NCBI RefSeq assembly: GCF_000372465.1
Contig: NZ_AQUZ01000014.1
Span: 100,795 to 164,794, forward strand
Origin: Kribbella catacumbae DSM 19601
Lineage (GTDB): Bacteria; Actinomycetota; Actinomycetes; Propionibacteriales; Kribbellaceae
Reading direction: 5' to 3'
Length of the DNA stretch: 64,000 nt
Part shown: piece after piece, positions 32,758-42,113 of the stretch
Layout: each line of letters opens with the position of its first letter
How positions within the stretch are numbered: the first letter of the stretch is position 1
Notes under the pieces: model-generated
Seen by the model: only the letters and a program-made list of their open reading frames with translations
Told to the model about the DNA's origin: nothing
The model's database searches: none
Position numbers and translations under genes: made by a program

Positions 32758-33413
32758 TGGTTGTCCGGGTGCTGGTTGTCGATGATCAGGCGGTGGTTCG
32801 GGCCGGGTTCGCCGCGATCGTCGATGCCGAGCAGGATCTGGTCGTTGTCGGGCAGGCGGGGGACGGGGCGGAGGCTGTGTCGCTGGCCGCTGAGCTGGAA
32901 CCCGATGTCGTACTGATGGACATCCGGATGCCCGGCCTGGATGGGCTTTCGGCCACCCGGCTGCTCACCGGGCTGAGTGAGCGGCCGCGGGTTCTGGTGC
33001 TCACCACCTTCGACCTCAACGAGTACGTGTACGAGGCGTTGCGGTCCGGCGCGTCCGGGTTCCTGCTCAAGGACGCCCGGCCCGAGGATCTGCTGACCGC
33101 GATCCGGGTGATCGCGGCCGGCGAGGGCATGCTCGCGCCCGCGGTGACCCGGCGGTTGATCCAGGCCTTCGCGAAGGGAGCACCGGCGGTCGGGACGAGC
33201 GAAGTACTGGACAAGCTGACGCCACGCGAGCTGGAGGTACTGACGCTGATCGCGGCGGGGCTGACCAACGCGGAGATCGGCGGCAAGCTCGGCGTGGCCG
33301 TCGGGACGGTGAAGACCCACGTCAACGCGTTGCTCACCAAGATCGGGGCGAGGGACCGGGTTCAGGCGACGATCATCGCCTACGACCTCGGTCTGGTCCG
33401 CCCGCGCGGCTAA
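32757..33413 (+). CDS. NarL/LuxR-family response regulator
   Basis: A 218-residue response regulator. The receiver has the acidic pair VVDDQAV, phospho-acceptor Asp55 in VLMDIRMPG, and Lys in FLLKDARPEDL. The C-terminal LuxR-type HTH is LTPRELEVLTLIAAGLTNAEI followed by LGVAVGTVKTHVNALLTKIG. The start codon shares its A with the kinase stop, so the pair is co-translated. It probably binds the inverted repeat upstream of the operon. Confidence 0.93.
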   Translation: MVVRVLVVDDQAVVRAGFAAIVDAEQDLVVVGQAGDGAEAVSLAAELEPDVVLMDIRMPGLDGLSATRLLTGLSERPRVLVLTTFDLNEYVYEALRSGASGFLLKDARPEDLLTAIRVIAAGEGMLAPAVTRRLIQAFAKGAPAVGTSEVLDKLTPRELEVLTLIAAGLTNAEIGGKLGVAVGTVKTHVNALLTKIGARDRVQATIIAYDLGLVRPRG

Positions 33414-34654
33414 CCCGCTGTGGTGTCGGCTTTCGCGTTGTAGGTGCGGAAGGGTTTGTTGGTGGTCAGCAGCAAGATGCCCAGCACGCAGGCCGCGCCG
33501 CCCGCCACGATGCTGGTGACTGGGCCGAAGAGGCCGGCTACGGCGCCTGCTCGGGTGTTGCCGAGGTTGGGGCCGCCTAGGCCGATGATGAAGTCCAGAG
33601 AGTTGAGGCGGCCGCGGAGGTCGTCGGGGGTTTTGGTTTGCAGGATGGTGGCGCGGAAGACGGTGGTGACGATATCGGCCGCGCCCGCGATGGCGAGGAA
33701 GACGACGGCGAGCCAGACCGAGTGGGTGAGGCCGACCGCGCCGATGCCGGCGCCCCAGATCGCTACCGAGATGAGCATCGCGCGGCCTTGGTGGCGGAGG
33801 TGGGCCAGCGGGCCGGAGAGGATCGCCGCGATCAGGCCGCCGACGCCGACAGCGGCGTACAGGTAGCCGACTGTCTGGGGGCCGCCGCCGAAGTGGGTGT
33901 CGGCGAGTGCGGGGAAGAGGGCGGTCGGCATTGCCAGCACGGTGGCGTTGAGGTCGATCAGGAAGATCATCCCGATCAGCTTGTGGTTCACGGCGTACTT
34001 CAGGCCCTCCACCACCGACCGCAGGCCGATCGACGAGCCGCCGCCCTCGGGTGGCATCGGCGGCAGCCGCCGGACGCTCACCAGCACCGCCAGGAAGGTC
34101 ACCGCATCCACCCCGTACGCCGCTTCGAGGCCGACCGTCGCGATCAGTACTCCGGCCAGCACGGGCGCGGCGATGATCGCGACCTGGAAGGACAACTGTG
34201 AGAGCGCAGCTGCGGCGGAAAGACGTTCGAGCGGCAGGACGCGCGGGATGAACGTCCGGCGGGCAGGTGTGTCGACCGCGGCCAGGGCAGCAGCGATTGC
34301 CGTGAGCAAGAACAACAGCCAGACCTGTCGCCAGTCGAGCAACGCCTGCAGGGCGAACACGAGCGACACGACCATCAAGCCGCTCCCGGTCAGCAACACC
34401 AGCCGCCGGCGATCCACGGCGTCGGCGATCGATCCGCCGAACAACCCGAGTACCAGCGTCGGCAGCAGCGTGGCCAGGCTGATCGCGCCGACCGCGACCG
34501 ACGAATGGGTCAGTTCATAGGTCTGGATCGCCACCGCGACGCCGGTCATGAAGCTGCCGATCGACGACAGCGACTGCCCGGCCCACAACCAGCGGAACTC
34601 CACCGACTCCCGCAGCGGCGTCACATCGGCGAACAAGCTCCGGGGTCCAGGCAC
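33410..34654 (-). CDS. MFS transporter, drug/enterobactin exporter type
   Basis: A 414-residue permease with about twelve hydrophobic segments. The signature after helix 2 is FGGSIADAVDRRRLVLLTGS, and DTPARRTFIPRVLPLERLSAA followed by the SFQVAIIAAPVLAG helix marks the EntS-like exporter group. GTG 34654 is the best start (VPGPRSLFADVTPL). It is convergent with the response regulator, overlapping by 4 bp. Upstream lies a 102-bp palindromic element. Substrate unknown. Confidence 0.85.
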   Translation of the reverse strand: MPGPRSLFADVTPLRESVEFRWLWAGQSLSSIGSFMTGVAVAIQTYELTHSSVAVGAISLATLLPTLVLGLFGGSIADAVDRRRLVLLTGSGLMVVSLVFALQALLDWRQVWLLFLLTAIAAALAAVDTPARRTFIPRVLPLERLSAAAALSQLSFQVAIIAAPVLAGVLIATVGLEAAYGVDAVTFLAVLVSVRRLPPMPPEGGGSSIGLRSVVEGLKYAVNHKLIGMIFLIDLNATVLAMPTALFPALADTHFGGGPQTVGYLYAAVGVGGLIAAILSGPLAHLRHQGRAMLISVAIWGAGIGAVGLTHSVWLAVVFLAIAGAADIVTTVFRATILQTKTPDDLRGRLNSLDFIIGLGGPNLGNTRAGAVAGLFGPVTSIVAGGAACVLGILLLTTNKPFRTYNAKADTTAG

Positions 34655-34720
34655 AAGGATCGATTCTCGTCCGTCCGGTGCAGCCGGATCAACTGGAATA
34701 CGCCGTACCGCCCCGGACTA

Positions 34721-34822
34721 TGTCCCGACCGACAGGACATAGTCCCCGTACTGCGGCCGGCCACCGCTCGCGTGAGCGTGGCGCCCGGCCGAACGGCCGA
34801 CTATGTCCTGTCGGTCGGGACA
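34721..34822. mobile_element. 102-bp palindromic element, copy 1
   Basis: Its ends are a perfect 24-bp inverted repeat (34721-34744 with 34799-34822), beginning TGTCCCGACCGACAGGACAT. The middle is a second GC-rich imperfect palindrome (CGCTCGCGTGAGCG). A second copy of exactly the same length lies at 44158-44259 in the opposite orientation, about 85-90% alike by eye. No target-site duplication is obvious. It is MITE- or REP-like and ends 6 bp from the stop of the downstream reductase gene. Confidence 0.85.
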
Positions 34823-34827
34823 GCCAG

Positions 34828-35352
34828 TCAGCGCTGGACGGTGTAGTCGGACTGGATCAGGCCGGCGCCGAGGGTGCGGGTGGCGTTGTGGGTGAGGGAG
34901 ACGTCGGCGTCGAGCTCGCCGAAGAGCGGGATGCCGGTGCCGAGCAGGACGGGGACGACCGTGATGGTCAGCTCGTTCAGCAGGCCGGCCCGCAGGAAGG
35001 TCTGGATGACGCGGCCGCCGTCGGCGTAGACCCGCTTGGCGCCGCGGTCTTCGAGGGTCTGGACCAGCCCGTCGACGGTGCGGTGCACGATCACGCGCTC
35101 GTCGGCGTCGGCGGCCAGGGTGGTGCTGAGCACCTCGACCTGCTTGCCCTCGTAGGGCCAGAAGCCGAAGGTGAGCACCTTCTCGTAGGTGCTGCGGCCC
35201 AGGACGACGGTGTCGACCGCGGCGATGAACTCGTCGTACCCGGTGTCTCCGGCCTGCTCACCCCGCTCGGAGAGCCAGTCGATCGACCCGTCGGCGCGGG
35301 CGATGAATCCGTCAAGGCTGGTCGCAATGAAAACCGCGGCATGAAACGTCAC
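34828..35352 (-). CDS. RibD C-terminal/dihydrofolate reductase family protein
   Basis: A 174-residue reductase domain of the RibD_C/DHFR-like family. Typical segments are FIATSLDGFIARADGSIDWL, VVLGRSTYEKVLTFGFWPY, GAKRVYADGGRVIQTFLRAGL and ELTITVVPVLLGTGIPLFGEL. The substrate is not predictable; such proteins are common stand-alone NADPH reductases in actinobacteria. The GTG at 35352 lies directly against a strong AAAGGAGG, which is unusually close; a GTG at 35397 is the alternative. Confidence 0.85.
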   Translation of the reverse strand: MTFHAAVFIATSLDGFIARADGSIDWLSERGEQAGDTGYDEFIAAVDTVVLGRSTYEKVLTFGFWPYEGKQVEVLSTTLAADADERVIVHRTVDGLVQTLEDRGAKRVYADGGRVIQTFLRAGLLNELTITVVPVLLGTGIPLFGELDADVSLTHNATRTLGAGLIQSDYTVQR

Positions 35353-35401
35353 CCTCCTTTTGTACAGCCTGCGACCGACAACCCGGCGAACGGCCACAGT
35401 C

Positions 35402-36238
35402 TCAGCGGAACTCCCCGACGTGCTCCTGCGCCCAGTCGGCCAAACTGCGTGCGGGTGAACCGGTCAGTTCCGCGATCGTCGACGTGATCAGCCCGGACGG
35501 AGGCCGTCCGACATTGCTGAGCAATGCCTCCACGAGCACGCTCGGCCGACCGTCGGCGAGCATCTGCGCACGAGCGTCCTCGGCCGGGACCGCCTCGAAC
35601 CGCAACTCCCGGCCAAGCGCCGCCCCGAGCGCCGCGACTTGTTCCGCTCGGGTCAAGACCTGAGGCCCGGTGAGCACCAACCGCTGACCGGCGAGCTCGT
35701 CGGACCTCAAGGCGCGGGCAGCAACCGAGGCGAGGTCGCGCTCGTGCACGACGGCGGTGGCCGGGATGTCAGGTCCCCGCACCACCCCCGTACTGCGAAT
35801 CTGCCCCGCCCACCCGCGGGCGTTGGAAGCGATCGTGTTCGACCGGAGAATCGTCCAGCCGCCCGCCTGCCTCTCGACCAGCCGCTCCAGTTCCGCATGC
35901 ATCCGGTTGATCGGATCGTCGTGCCCCTCCGACAACCCGGACGACGACAGATAGACGACCCGCCTGCCTCCCACCTGCTCCAGTACTGCGGGCGCCGCGT
36001 CCGCGGTCAGGAACGGCCAGATCAGGAACACGACGCCCACCCCGTCCAGCGCCGGCACCAGGCTCTCCGGCCGCCCGAGATCGCCGGCCACCACATCGCC
36101 GGCCACCACATCCCCGGCCATCGCCTCAGGGACAGCCGCCGGGTGGCGGGACAGGAGACGGACGTCAGCGGCCGGGAGCTGTTTGATCAGCTCCCGGCCG
36201 ACGTTGCCGGTGGCACCGGTTACCAGGATCTTGGTCAT
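35402..36238 (-). CDS. NmrA-like NAD(P)-binding protein
   Basis: An atypical SDR of 278 residues. The Rossmann motif is KILVTGATGNVGRELIKQL. It then has VVYLSSSGL and WTILRSNTIASNARGW, with no classical YxxxK, as in NmrA/HSCARG sensors and quinone reductases. The GDVVAGDVVAGDLG stretch near residue 42 stems from a short DNA duplication (tandem GCCGGCCACCACATC). It is downstream of, and on the same strand as, the ABC importer genes but 38 bp away, so it may be co-transcribed. Confidence 0.8.
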   Translation of the reverse strand: MTKILVTGATGNVGRELIKQLPAADVRLLSRHPAAVPEAMAGDVVAGDVVAGDLGRPESLVPALDGVGVVFLIWPFLTADAAPAVLEQVGGRRVVYLSSSGLSEGHDDPINRMHAELERLVERQAGGWTILRSNTIASNARGWAGQIRSTGVVRGPDIPATAVVHERDLASVAARALRSDELAGQRLVLTGPQVLTRAEQVAALGAALGRELRFEAVPAEDARAQMLADGRPSVLVEALLSNVGRPPSGLITSTIAELTGSPARSLADWAQEHVGEFR

Positions 36239-36276
36239 GCCTGGTGACAGCTTCCGGCGTACCGGGGGTATTCCCG

Positions 36277-37107
36277 TCAGCCCTTGAGACCGGATTGGGC
36301 CAGGCCTTCGACGAACTGGCGTTGGGCCAGGACGAAGATGATCAGGACCGGGAGGGCGCTCATGGTCGCGGCCGCGAGCTGGACGTTCCACATCGCGCCG
36401 CCGTATGCGTCGACGTACTGGGTGAGGGCCTGCGGGATGGTGAACTTCTCCTTGCTGGACAGGAAGACGATCGGTTCCAGGTACAGGTTCCAGCTGTGCA
36501 GGAAGGTGAAGATCGCGACCGCGCCGATCGCCGGGCGGGCCAGCGGGAGCGACACCTGCCAGAACAACCCGAGCCGGCCGAGCCCGTCGACGCGGCCGGC
36601 CTCTTCCAGCTCGCGGGGCAGCGTGATGAAGAACTGCCGCATGATGAACGTCGCCAGCACGCTGGGCGCGCCAAGCATCGGGATCAGGATCAGCGGCCAG
36701 TGCGTGTTCACCAGGCCGAGCGAGTCGAACATCCGGTACAGCGGGATGATCGTCACCTCGTTCGGCACCAGCAGTCCGGCCAGCACGATCATGAAGACGA
36801 CGCCGGCGCCGCGGAAGGTGATCCGGGCGAACGCGTAGCCCGCCAGCGACGAGATCACCAGCGTCCCGAGGGTGACGATCACGGCGATGTAGCAACTGTT
36901 CAGATACTGCTGGCCGAACGGTTGCAGCTCGAAGACCTGGCGGTACGCGTCCAGCGTCACCGACTGCGGGATCAGCGACGGCGGGAACGCGAAGATCTCG
37001 TTCACCGGCTTCAGCGACGCCGTCGCCATCCACCAGGTGGGGAAGACGAAGGGCACGCAGCAGACCAGCAGTACGCCGTACAGGAGGAGCTTGCCTTTAC
37101 GACTCAT
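36277..37107 (-). CDS. Carbohydrate ABC importer permease, MalG type
   Basis: A 276-residue inner-membrane permease with six hydrophobic segments and the EAA loop REEAGRVDGLG-like ELEEAGRVDGLGRLGLFWQV, which docks the ATPase. It pairs with the MalF-type permease encoded upstream (11-bp overlap). No ATPase gene is nearby, which is normal for actinobacteria that share an MsiK-type ATPase. Confidence 0.92.
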   Translation of the reverse strand: MSRKGKLLLYGVLLVCCVPFVFPTWWMATASLKPVNEIFAFPPSLIPQSVTLDAYRQVFELQPFGQQYLNSCYIAVIVTLGTLVISSLAGYAFARITFRGAGVVFMIVLAGLLVPNEVTIIPLYRMFDSLGLVNTHWPLILIPMLGAPSVLATFIMRQFFITLPRELEEAGRVDGLGRLGLFWQVSLPLARPAIGAVAIFTFLHSWNLYLEPIVFLSSKEKFTIPQALTQYVDAYGGAMWNVQLAAATMSALPVLIIFVLAQRQFVEGLAQSGLKG

Positions 37108-38086
37108 GGAAGACCCACCTCCGCCGCATCCGCCACTGCAGCACCGTCAATGCGAGCACGATGACGAAGAGCAGCAGGGAGATCGTGGCGCCGTAGCCGA
37201 AGTGATGGAACTGGAACGCCTGCTGGTACAGGTAATAGACGAGCACAGTCGTCGACGTACCAGGCCCGCCTTGCGTCAGTACTGCGATCTGCGCGAACAC
37301 CTGCAGCGATCCCACTACCGTCAGGATCGAGGTCAGCAGGATCGTCGGACTGATCAACGGCACCGTCACTCGCCGGAACCGCGCCCAGGCCGAGGCGCCG
37401 TCGATCCTCGCCGCCTCGTAGAGCTCGGCCGGAACCCCTTGCAGGGCAGCAAGAAACAGCACCATGTTCAGCCCGACGCCTTTGAAGAGCTGCACGATGA
37501 TCACCGAGATCATCGCGGTCGCGTCACCTCGCAGCCAGTTGGGGCCGTCGATTCCTAGGGTGTTGAGACCGAGTACATCAATGAAGGCATTGATCCCGCC
37601 GTTGTCCTGCAGCAGGAACCCCCACACGATCGTCCAGGCGACCAGCGTCACCACGACGGGGGAGAAGAACAGCGTCCGGAAGACGACCGTCCCGCGCAGC
37701 TTCTGGTTCAGCAGTACTGCGAGGAACAGCGCCAGGCTGAGGTTCAGCACCACCAGGCCGAGCGAGAAGAACCCGGTCGCCCGCAACGCCGGACCCAGTC
37801 GTGGATCGTCGGTCAGTGCCCGGTAGTTGCTGCCGCCAACGAAATCGAAGGTGCCGGCCAGCACGTTCCATTCGTGCAGGCTGTACCAGGCCACCAGCCC
37901 GAGCGGAACGATGACGAAGGCAACGATCCCGGCGAGCTGCGGCGCGACGAACAGCCAGCCGGCCAGCTCGTCCCGCCGCCGCATCGTCCAGTACGGCGCC
38001 CGCGCGGCGACCGGCGGCTCCGTCACTTGCTTCTCCAAAAGGACCTGACCGGGGTGGTGGGGTGGGGTCAGCAATCGTGGAGTCAT
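37097..38086 (-). CDS. Carbohydrate ABC importer permease, MalF type
   Basis: A 329-residue permease with an N-terminal cytoplasmic stretch and about six membrane helices. The EAA motif is ELYEAARIDGASAWARFRRV. Start at ATG 38086, which overlaps the stop of the binding-protein gene as ATGA; a longer start at 38116 would overlap more. Works with the MalG-type partner and the lipoprotein encoded just before it to import a sugar. Confidence 0.92.
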   Translation of the reverse strand: MTPRLLTPPHHPGQVLLEKQVTEPPVAARAPYWTMRRRDELAGWLFVAPQLAGIVAFVIVPLGLVAWYSLHEWNVLAGTFDFVGGSNYRALTDDPRLGPALRATGFFSLGLVVLNLSLALFLAVLLNQKLRGTVVFRTLFFSPVVVTLVAWTIVWGFLLQDNGGINAFIDVLGLNTLGIDGPNWLRGDATAMISVIIVQLFKGVGLNMVLFLAALQGVPAELYEAARIDGASAWARFRRVTVPLISPTILLTSILTVVGSLQVFAQIAVLTQGGPGTSTTVLVYYLYQQAFQFHHFGYGATISLLLFVIVLALTVLQWRMRRRWVFHES

Positions 38087-39336
38087 TTGCTCAGCAGGGG
38101 ATTGATCTTCGAACATACGCCAGACAGCACGGCCTTCACGTCGGCGTCCGGCTTCCAGAGCGGATCGAGCGCGGCGCGGACGGTCTGCTGCAGCTCGGCG
38201 TACCCGGTGTGGCTGGTCTTGATGTCACCGCGTTCGATCCCGTCGATCACGACGCTCTGCAACTGGGCCGGCTTGAGCAGCGGGTTCGCCTTGGCCAGCA
38301 GATCCGTGGTCAGCTGCGACTTGCGTGGCGGCGGGAAGAACTGCGCCAGCTTGGCCGAGTTCTCCTGATTGGTGAAGTAGGCAAGGAACTTCTTCGCTTC
38401 GTCGGCGTGTTTGCCGCGCTTCATGACGCCGATGCCGGCCTGCCCGACGACGGAGTACTCGCCGGCGGGTCCCTTTGGCAGCGGGACGAGATCCCACTTG
38501 AACTTCGCCTTCTCCAGCAGGGCCGCGCGGCTGATCTGGGTCAGCACCATCGACGCGTCGCCGGCGAAGAAGTCCGTCGTCCGGCCGGGGCCGGGCATCG
38601 CCTTGTCGGTGAACACCATCTTGTGGACGAACGTCATCGCGTCGACCATCGGCTGCTGGTCGAAGCCGCAACTCTTGCCGTCCTCGCTCCACGGCCGCGC
38701 GCCCCAGCCGGCCCAGATCGAGTTCAGCGCGTCCCAGCCCTTGAAGTCGAAGTCGCCGACGACGATGCCGCCCTTGCCGGTCTTCGCCTGGACGGCGGCG
38801 CCGGTGGCGACCGCCTGATCCCAGTTCCAGGTGCCGGCCGCGATCTGCTGTGCGGGGGTCGGTCGTCCAGCCGCCGTCACCAGGTCGGTGTTGACGAAGA
38901 CCCCCAGCGGAGAAGTCGAGAACGGGTACGCGAACAGCTTGCCGTCCTGCTCCCAGGTCTTGGTTGCGCTCGGCAACAGATCCGCGTCCTTGTCGATCGG
39001 TTCCAGTGCGCCCGACGTGACGAAGTCCGGCGCCGTACTCTCCAGGATCCAGGCCAGGTCGGGCGCGTTGCCGCCGCCGATCTGGGTGGTCAGCGCGGTC
39101 GTGTAGCTGTCGAACGGGATCGACTCGAAGCTGATCTTGCCGATCTCGGGATGGTCCTTCTGGTAGGCGGCCGCGATCTGGTCGAACAGCGCGGTGTGCT
39201 TGGCGTTCGCGCTCCAGATCGTCATCCGTAGGTCGACCGGACCGGACGAGGTCGGGTCGTCGGAACCGCCGCCGCAGCCGGCCGCGGCCAGCAGTGCCGC
39301 AGCCGTCGCGGCCGCGGTCAGGAGTCGGAGTTTCAT
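38083..39336 (-). CDS. Sugar ABC transporter substrate-binding lipoprotein
   Basis: A 417-residue extracytoplasmic binding protein. The signal peptide ends in LLAAAGCGGG, a lipobox giving an acylated N-terminal Cys. The mature fold is of the family 1 (MalE/UgpB) kind, with LRMTIWSANAKHTALFDQIAAAY near the start written over the first beta strand and LAWILESTAPDFVTSG in the hinge area. The sugar is not predictable, but the neighbouring FAD oxidoreductase and Tat-exported enzyme suggest an oligosaccharide from a plant or microbial glycan. Confidence 0.9.
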   Translation of the reverse strand: MKLRLLTAAATAAALLAAAGCGGGSDDPTSSGPVDLRMTIWSANAKHTALFDQIAAAYQKDHPEIGKISFESIPFDSYTTALTTQIGGGNAPDLAWILESTAPDFVTSGALEPIDKDADLLPSATKTWEQDGKLFAYPFSTSPLGVFVNTDLVTAAGRPTPAQQIAAGTWNWDQAVATGAAVQAKTGKGGIVVGDFDFKGWDALNSIWAGWGARPWSEDGKSCGFDQQPMVDAMTFVHKMVFTDKAMPGPGRTTDFFAGDASMVLTQISRAALLEKAKFKWDLVPLPKGPAGEYSVVGQAGIGVMKRGKHADEAKKFLAYFTNQENSAKLAQFFPPPRKSQLTTDLLAKANPLLKPAQLQSVVIDGIERGDIKTSHTGYAELQQTVRAALDPLWKPDADVKAVLSGVCSKINPLLSK

Positions 39337-39352
39337 GGGTGTCAGTCCTCCA

Positions 39353-40948
39353 TCAGTAGCCGGCGATGGCCGGCCAGCTCAGTTCGACGCCCTGGGCGAC
39401 CAGCCGTGCCTGGAAGTCGCTGAGCAGAGCAGGGGTGTTGCGGACCGCGCGCGGGCTGACGCCACGGTCCAGGCAGAACGCGGCGAGCAGCCCTGCGGCC
39501 TCGCCGATGTTCCACTCGACCGGGTGCAGCCGGTAGCAGCCGTTGGTGATGTGCGTGGTGCCGAGGTTCTTACTCGCGGGCAGCAGGTTCTCGACCCGCT
39601 GCGGGATCAGTGCCCCGAGCGGGATCCGGAACGGGCTGCTGGCCACGTCGATGTAGTTGTCGCCGCCAGTGGACGGGTGCAGGTCGATCCGGTACATGCC
39701 GACGCCCACACTGTCGCCGTACTCCGCTGCGCCCTTCGCCCCTCGTACTGCGACCGACAGATCCTGCTCGACGACCGTGTACTCCGCTGCGATGCGCCGC
39801 GACTCCCGGATGTAGGGCGCCTGGGCCAGGCCATCGGCAGAGCCCAGCAAGTCACCGCGAAGCCGTAGCCCCGAGAAGCCTGTGCCGCCGTCGGGTCGGG
39901 GCGCCTCGGTCTGCAGCCAGTAGAAGACCGCCTGCGACAACTCGCGTGCTCCGGCAAGGTGCTTCGCGGCGTCCGGTACGTCGAAGACTGGTCCTTCGAG
40001 GTAGTCGATCATCGGCCAGTTCACGAGGCAGATGTCCGACTCGTACGCGCCCGGCAGGAAGTGCTGGCGGGCAGCGATCCGCCGGAACGTCCAGAGGTTG
40101 GTGTCACCGCCGGTACGCCGCTGGTCGGCGATCACCGCGAGTGGATCGTCGTCCGGGTTGGGGGTGAAGGTCCGCGGCGAGGTGGCGAGGGTGCGCGGAT
40201 CGGGGGCATTCCAGGAGAGCATCCGGTCGCCCCAGAACGACGGCTGGTAGTTGCGCCAGAACGCGTAGTTCGGCGGCTTGTCCCCGACCTGGTTGCCGTC
40301 GACGTGGTCCACGGCGAAGCAGAAGGACACCGCCTGCATGTTGAGCGGTTGCGCCTCTTCGGGAGCACTCGGCTCGCCGGTCATCGCCTGGGATTCGAAG
40401 CCGGTCACGTACTCCGTGCCTGTCAGCGGGAGGAGTTCGCCTGTTTCGGTTGCGTCCAGCACGTACGGCGCTGTCAGCGTGAGTTGGTCGCCGCTGTCCC
40501 GATGCCGTACTACGACAGAGGTCACCCGGTCGCCGTCGGTGCCGGCCGAGACGGGCTTGTACGGCTGGAGCACTTGCAGGCGGCGGCTGGCGCGGTACGG
40601 CGCGAGCATGGACTCCAGGACCGTTACAGCTACTCGTGGTTCGTGGCAGAGCCTCGAGACGTAGCCGGCGCCGGGGTTGAGGTCTGCTGCTGCCCGAGAC
40701 TCTGCAGTGAGCGGGTAGTAGCGGCGGTAGTAGTCGCGGATCCCCTCCCGCAGCGCGCGGTAGGAAGCGCTGACTCCGAACTGCTCCACCCAGGTGTGCT
40801 CGTCGGGCGGTACAGCCTGGCTGGTCAGCTGACCCCCGAGCCAGTCGTACTCCTCGGTCATCACCACCGAGCGACCGGCACGCAGGGCCGACAAAGCCGC
40901 GGCGATCCCGCCGAGCCCGCCGCCGATGACCAGGACATCCGTATGCAT
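39353..40948 (-). CDS. FAD-dependent oxidoreductase (FAD_oxidored type)
   Basis: A 531-residue flavoprotein. The N-terminal dinucleotide-binding motif is DVLVIGGGLGGIAAALSALRAG, with MTEEYDWLGGQLTSQ, then VLDATETGELL and C-terminal PASKNLGTTHITNGCYRLHP and WNIGEAAGLLAAF. This group, often beside sugar transporters and glycan-degrading enzymes in actinobacteria, is thought to oxidise a sugar or sugar acid; its reaction here is unknown. ATG 40948 directly follows the lacI stop with no gap, so it is translated from the lacI message. Confidence 0.88.
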   Translation of the reverse strand: MHTDVLVIGGGLGGIAAALSALRAGRSVVMTEEYDWLGGQLTSQAVPPDEHTWVEQFGVSASYRALREGIRDYYRRYYPLTAESRAAADLNPGAGYVSRLCHEPRVAVTVLESMLAPYRASRRLQVLQPYKPVSAGTDGDRVTSVVVRHRDSGDQLTLTAPYVLDATETGELLPLTGTEYVTGFESQAMTGEPSAPEEAQPLNMQAVSFCFAVDHVDGNQVGDKPPNYAFWRNYQPSFWGDRMLSWNAPDPRTLATSPRTFTPNPDDDPLAVIADQRRTGGDTNLWTFRRIAARQHFLPGAYESDICLVNWPMIDYLEGPVFDVPDAAKHLAGARELSQAVFYWLQTEAPRPDGGTGFSGLRLRGDLLGSADGLAQAPYIRESRRIAAEYTVVEQDLSVAVRGAKGAAEYGDSVGVGMYRIDLHPSTGGDNYIDVASSPFRIPLGALIPQRVENLLPASKNLGTTHITNGCYRLHPVEWNIGEAAGLLAAFCLDRGVSPRAVRNTPALLSDFQARLVAQGVELSWPAIAGY

Positions 40949-41953
40949 CTAAGAACCTTTCGGCTTGCTGAGTGTGCTTCCGTCGACGAGCTCACAGGGC
41001 AGCAGTTGCTGGAGGTCGACTTCTTCCCCGGACAGAACCGCGTCGAGCAATCCGACCGCCCGCCGCCCCATCTCCTTTCGGGGAATGTGAAACCCCGAGT
41101 AGTCGTCATCGCCCTCGACCGGCCGGCTCGCGTCACCCAATGCGACCACCGACAGATCCCCAGGCACGTCGAGCCCGCGCTGTCGCGCCGCCTCAGCCAG
41201 AGCAGCCGCGTCAGCGAGATCCTCCACGAACACCGCCGTCACCCCGACCGCCAACAACCCATCAAGCACCTCCCGCTCCGGCTTCAGATGCAAACCCCGC
41301 GGAGCTACCTGACGGAAGCCGCGGAGGCGGTCGGCTGAGGACTCTGCTCCTTCGCCTGGGCCTACGAAGGCGACTTGGGAGTGGCCGAGTTCTAGAGCGC
41401 GTGCTGTGACGGTGGCGGTTGCGGTGGTGTAGTCGGCGCCGACGTACGGGACGAGGATGCCGTCTGGGTTGTCGCGGCGGCCGACAGAGACGAAGGGGTA
41501 CTTCTCGGTGACCAGGCGGCTGAGTTCTTCGGCGGGGATCCGGCGGCCGAGGAGTAGTGAGCCGTCGGCGATGCGGAGGCGGTTGTTGTCGTGGAAGACC
41601 AGCCGCCGTCCGTCGGTGACCGGGGCGCTGGTGAACAGCAGCAGGTCGCAGCCGAGTTCCTCCGCGCTCTCCTCGATCCCACTCAGGAACGGGTGGTAGA
41701 AGTCGGCGCTCGCACTCGGGAACACCGGCTCGTAGGTGAACACCCCGAGGATCTGGTTCCGCTGCTGCAACAGGCGGCGCGCGAGAGGATCGGCGACATA
41801 CCCGGTCTCCCGGATCACCTTCAGTACGCGGTCCCGTGTTTCGGCCGGGATCCGCGCCGACGCGGCGGTGCGGTTGTTCAGCACCAGGGAGACGGTCGTC
41901 TGGCTCACCCTCGCCAGCCGGGCGATGTCACGCTGCGTCAGTCGCTCGCTCAT
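40949..41953 (-). CDS. LacI family transcriptional regulator
   Basis: A 334-residue repressor. The HTH is TQRDIARLARVSQTTVSLVL with hinge ETRDRVLKVIRETGYV, followed by a periplasmic-binding-like effector domain (ILGVFTYEPVF, VAFVGPGEG, DLSVVALGD). It heads the operon lacI-FAD oxidoreductase-importer and is divergent from the Tat-exported enzyme at 42147. Two near-palindromes TAATACG(T/A)ATT(G/A) in the gap are its most likely operators. Start ATG 41953; the longer frame upstream is not supported. Confidence 0.92.
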   Translation of the reverse strand: MSERLTQRDIARLARVSQTTVSLVLNNRTAASARIPAETRDRVLKVIRETGYVADPLARRLLQQRNQILGVFTYEPVFPSASADFYHPFLSGIEESAEELGCDLLLFTSAPVTDGRRLVFHDNNRLRIADGSLLLGRRIPAEELSRLVTEKYPFVSVGRRDNPDGILVPYVGADYTTATATVTARALELGHSQVAFVGPGEGAESSADRLRGFRQVAPRGLHLKPEREVLDGLLAVGVTAVFVEDLADAAALAEAARQRGLDVPGDLSVVALGDASRPVEGDDDYSGFHIPRKEMGRRAVGLLDAVLSGEEVDLQQLLPCELVDGSTLSKPKGS

Positions 41954-41971
41954 CCATCCACGTCCCTTGAG

Positions 41972-41983
41972 TAATACGTATTG
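41972..41983. promoter_or_regulatory. Operator-like site, TAATACGTATTG
   Basis: Contains the perfect palindrome AATACGTATT, 19 bp from the lacI start. A second version, TAATACGAATTA, lies at 42048-42059. The shared TAATACGNATTR pattern in a lacI-divergent gap suggests the cognate LacI operators. Confidence 0.7.
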
Positions 41984-42047
41984 CCAGTCACTTGATCCGG
42001 AACGGTAGACCCACGGTTTCCCGGCCGTCAAGACCACATCACGCTAG

Positions 42048-42059
42048 TAATACGAATTA
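42048..42059. promoter_or_regulatory. Operator-like site, TAATACGAATTA
   Basis: Second TAATACGNATTR site, 76 bp centre-to-centre from the first, about 90 bp before the Tat-exported gene. Two spaced sites would allow a DNA loop covering both divergent promoters. Confidence 0.65.
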
Positions 42060-42113
42060 GCACTGACATCCCCTTGACGTGATCAAGTCAGGGACACAAA
42101 ACTCCTCGACCAG

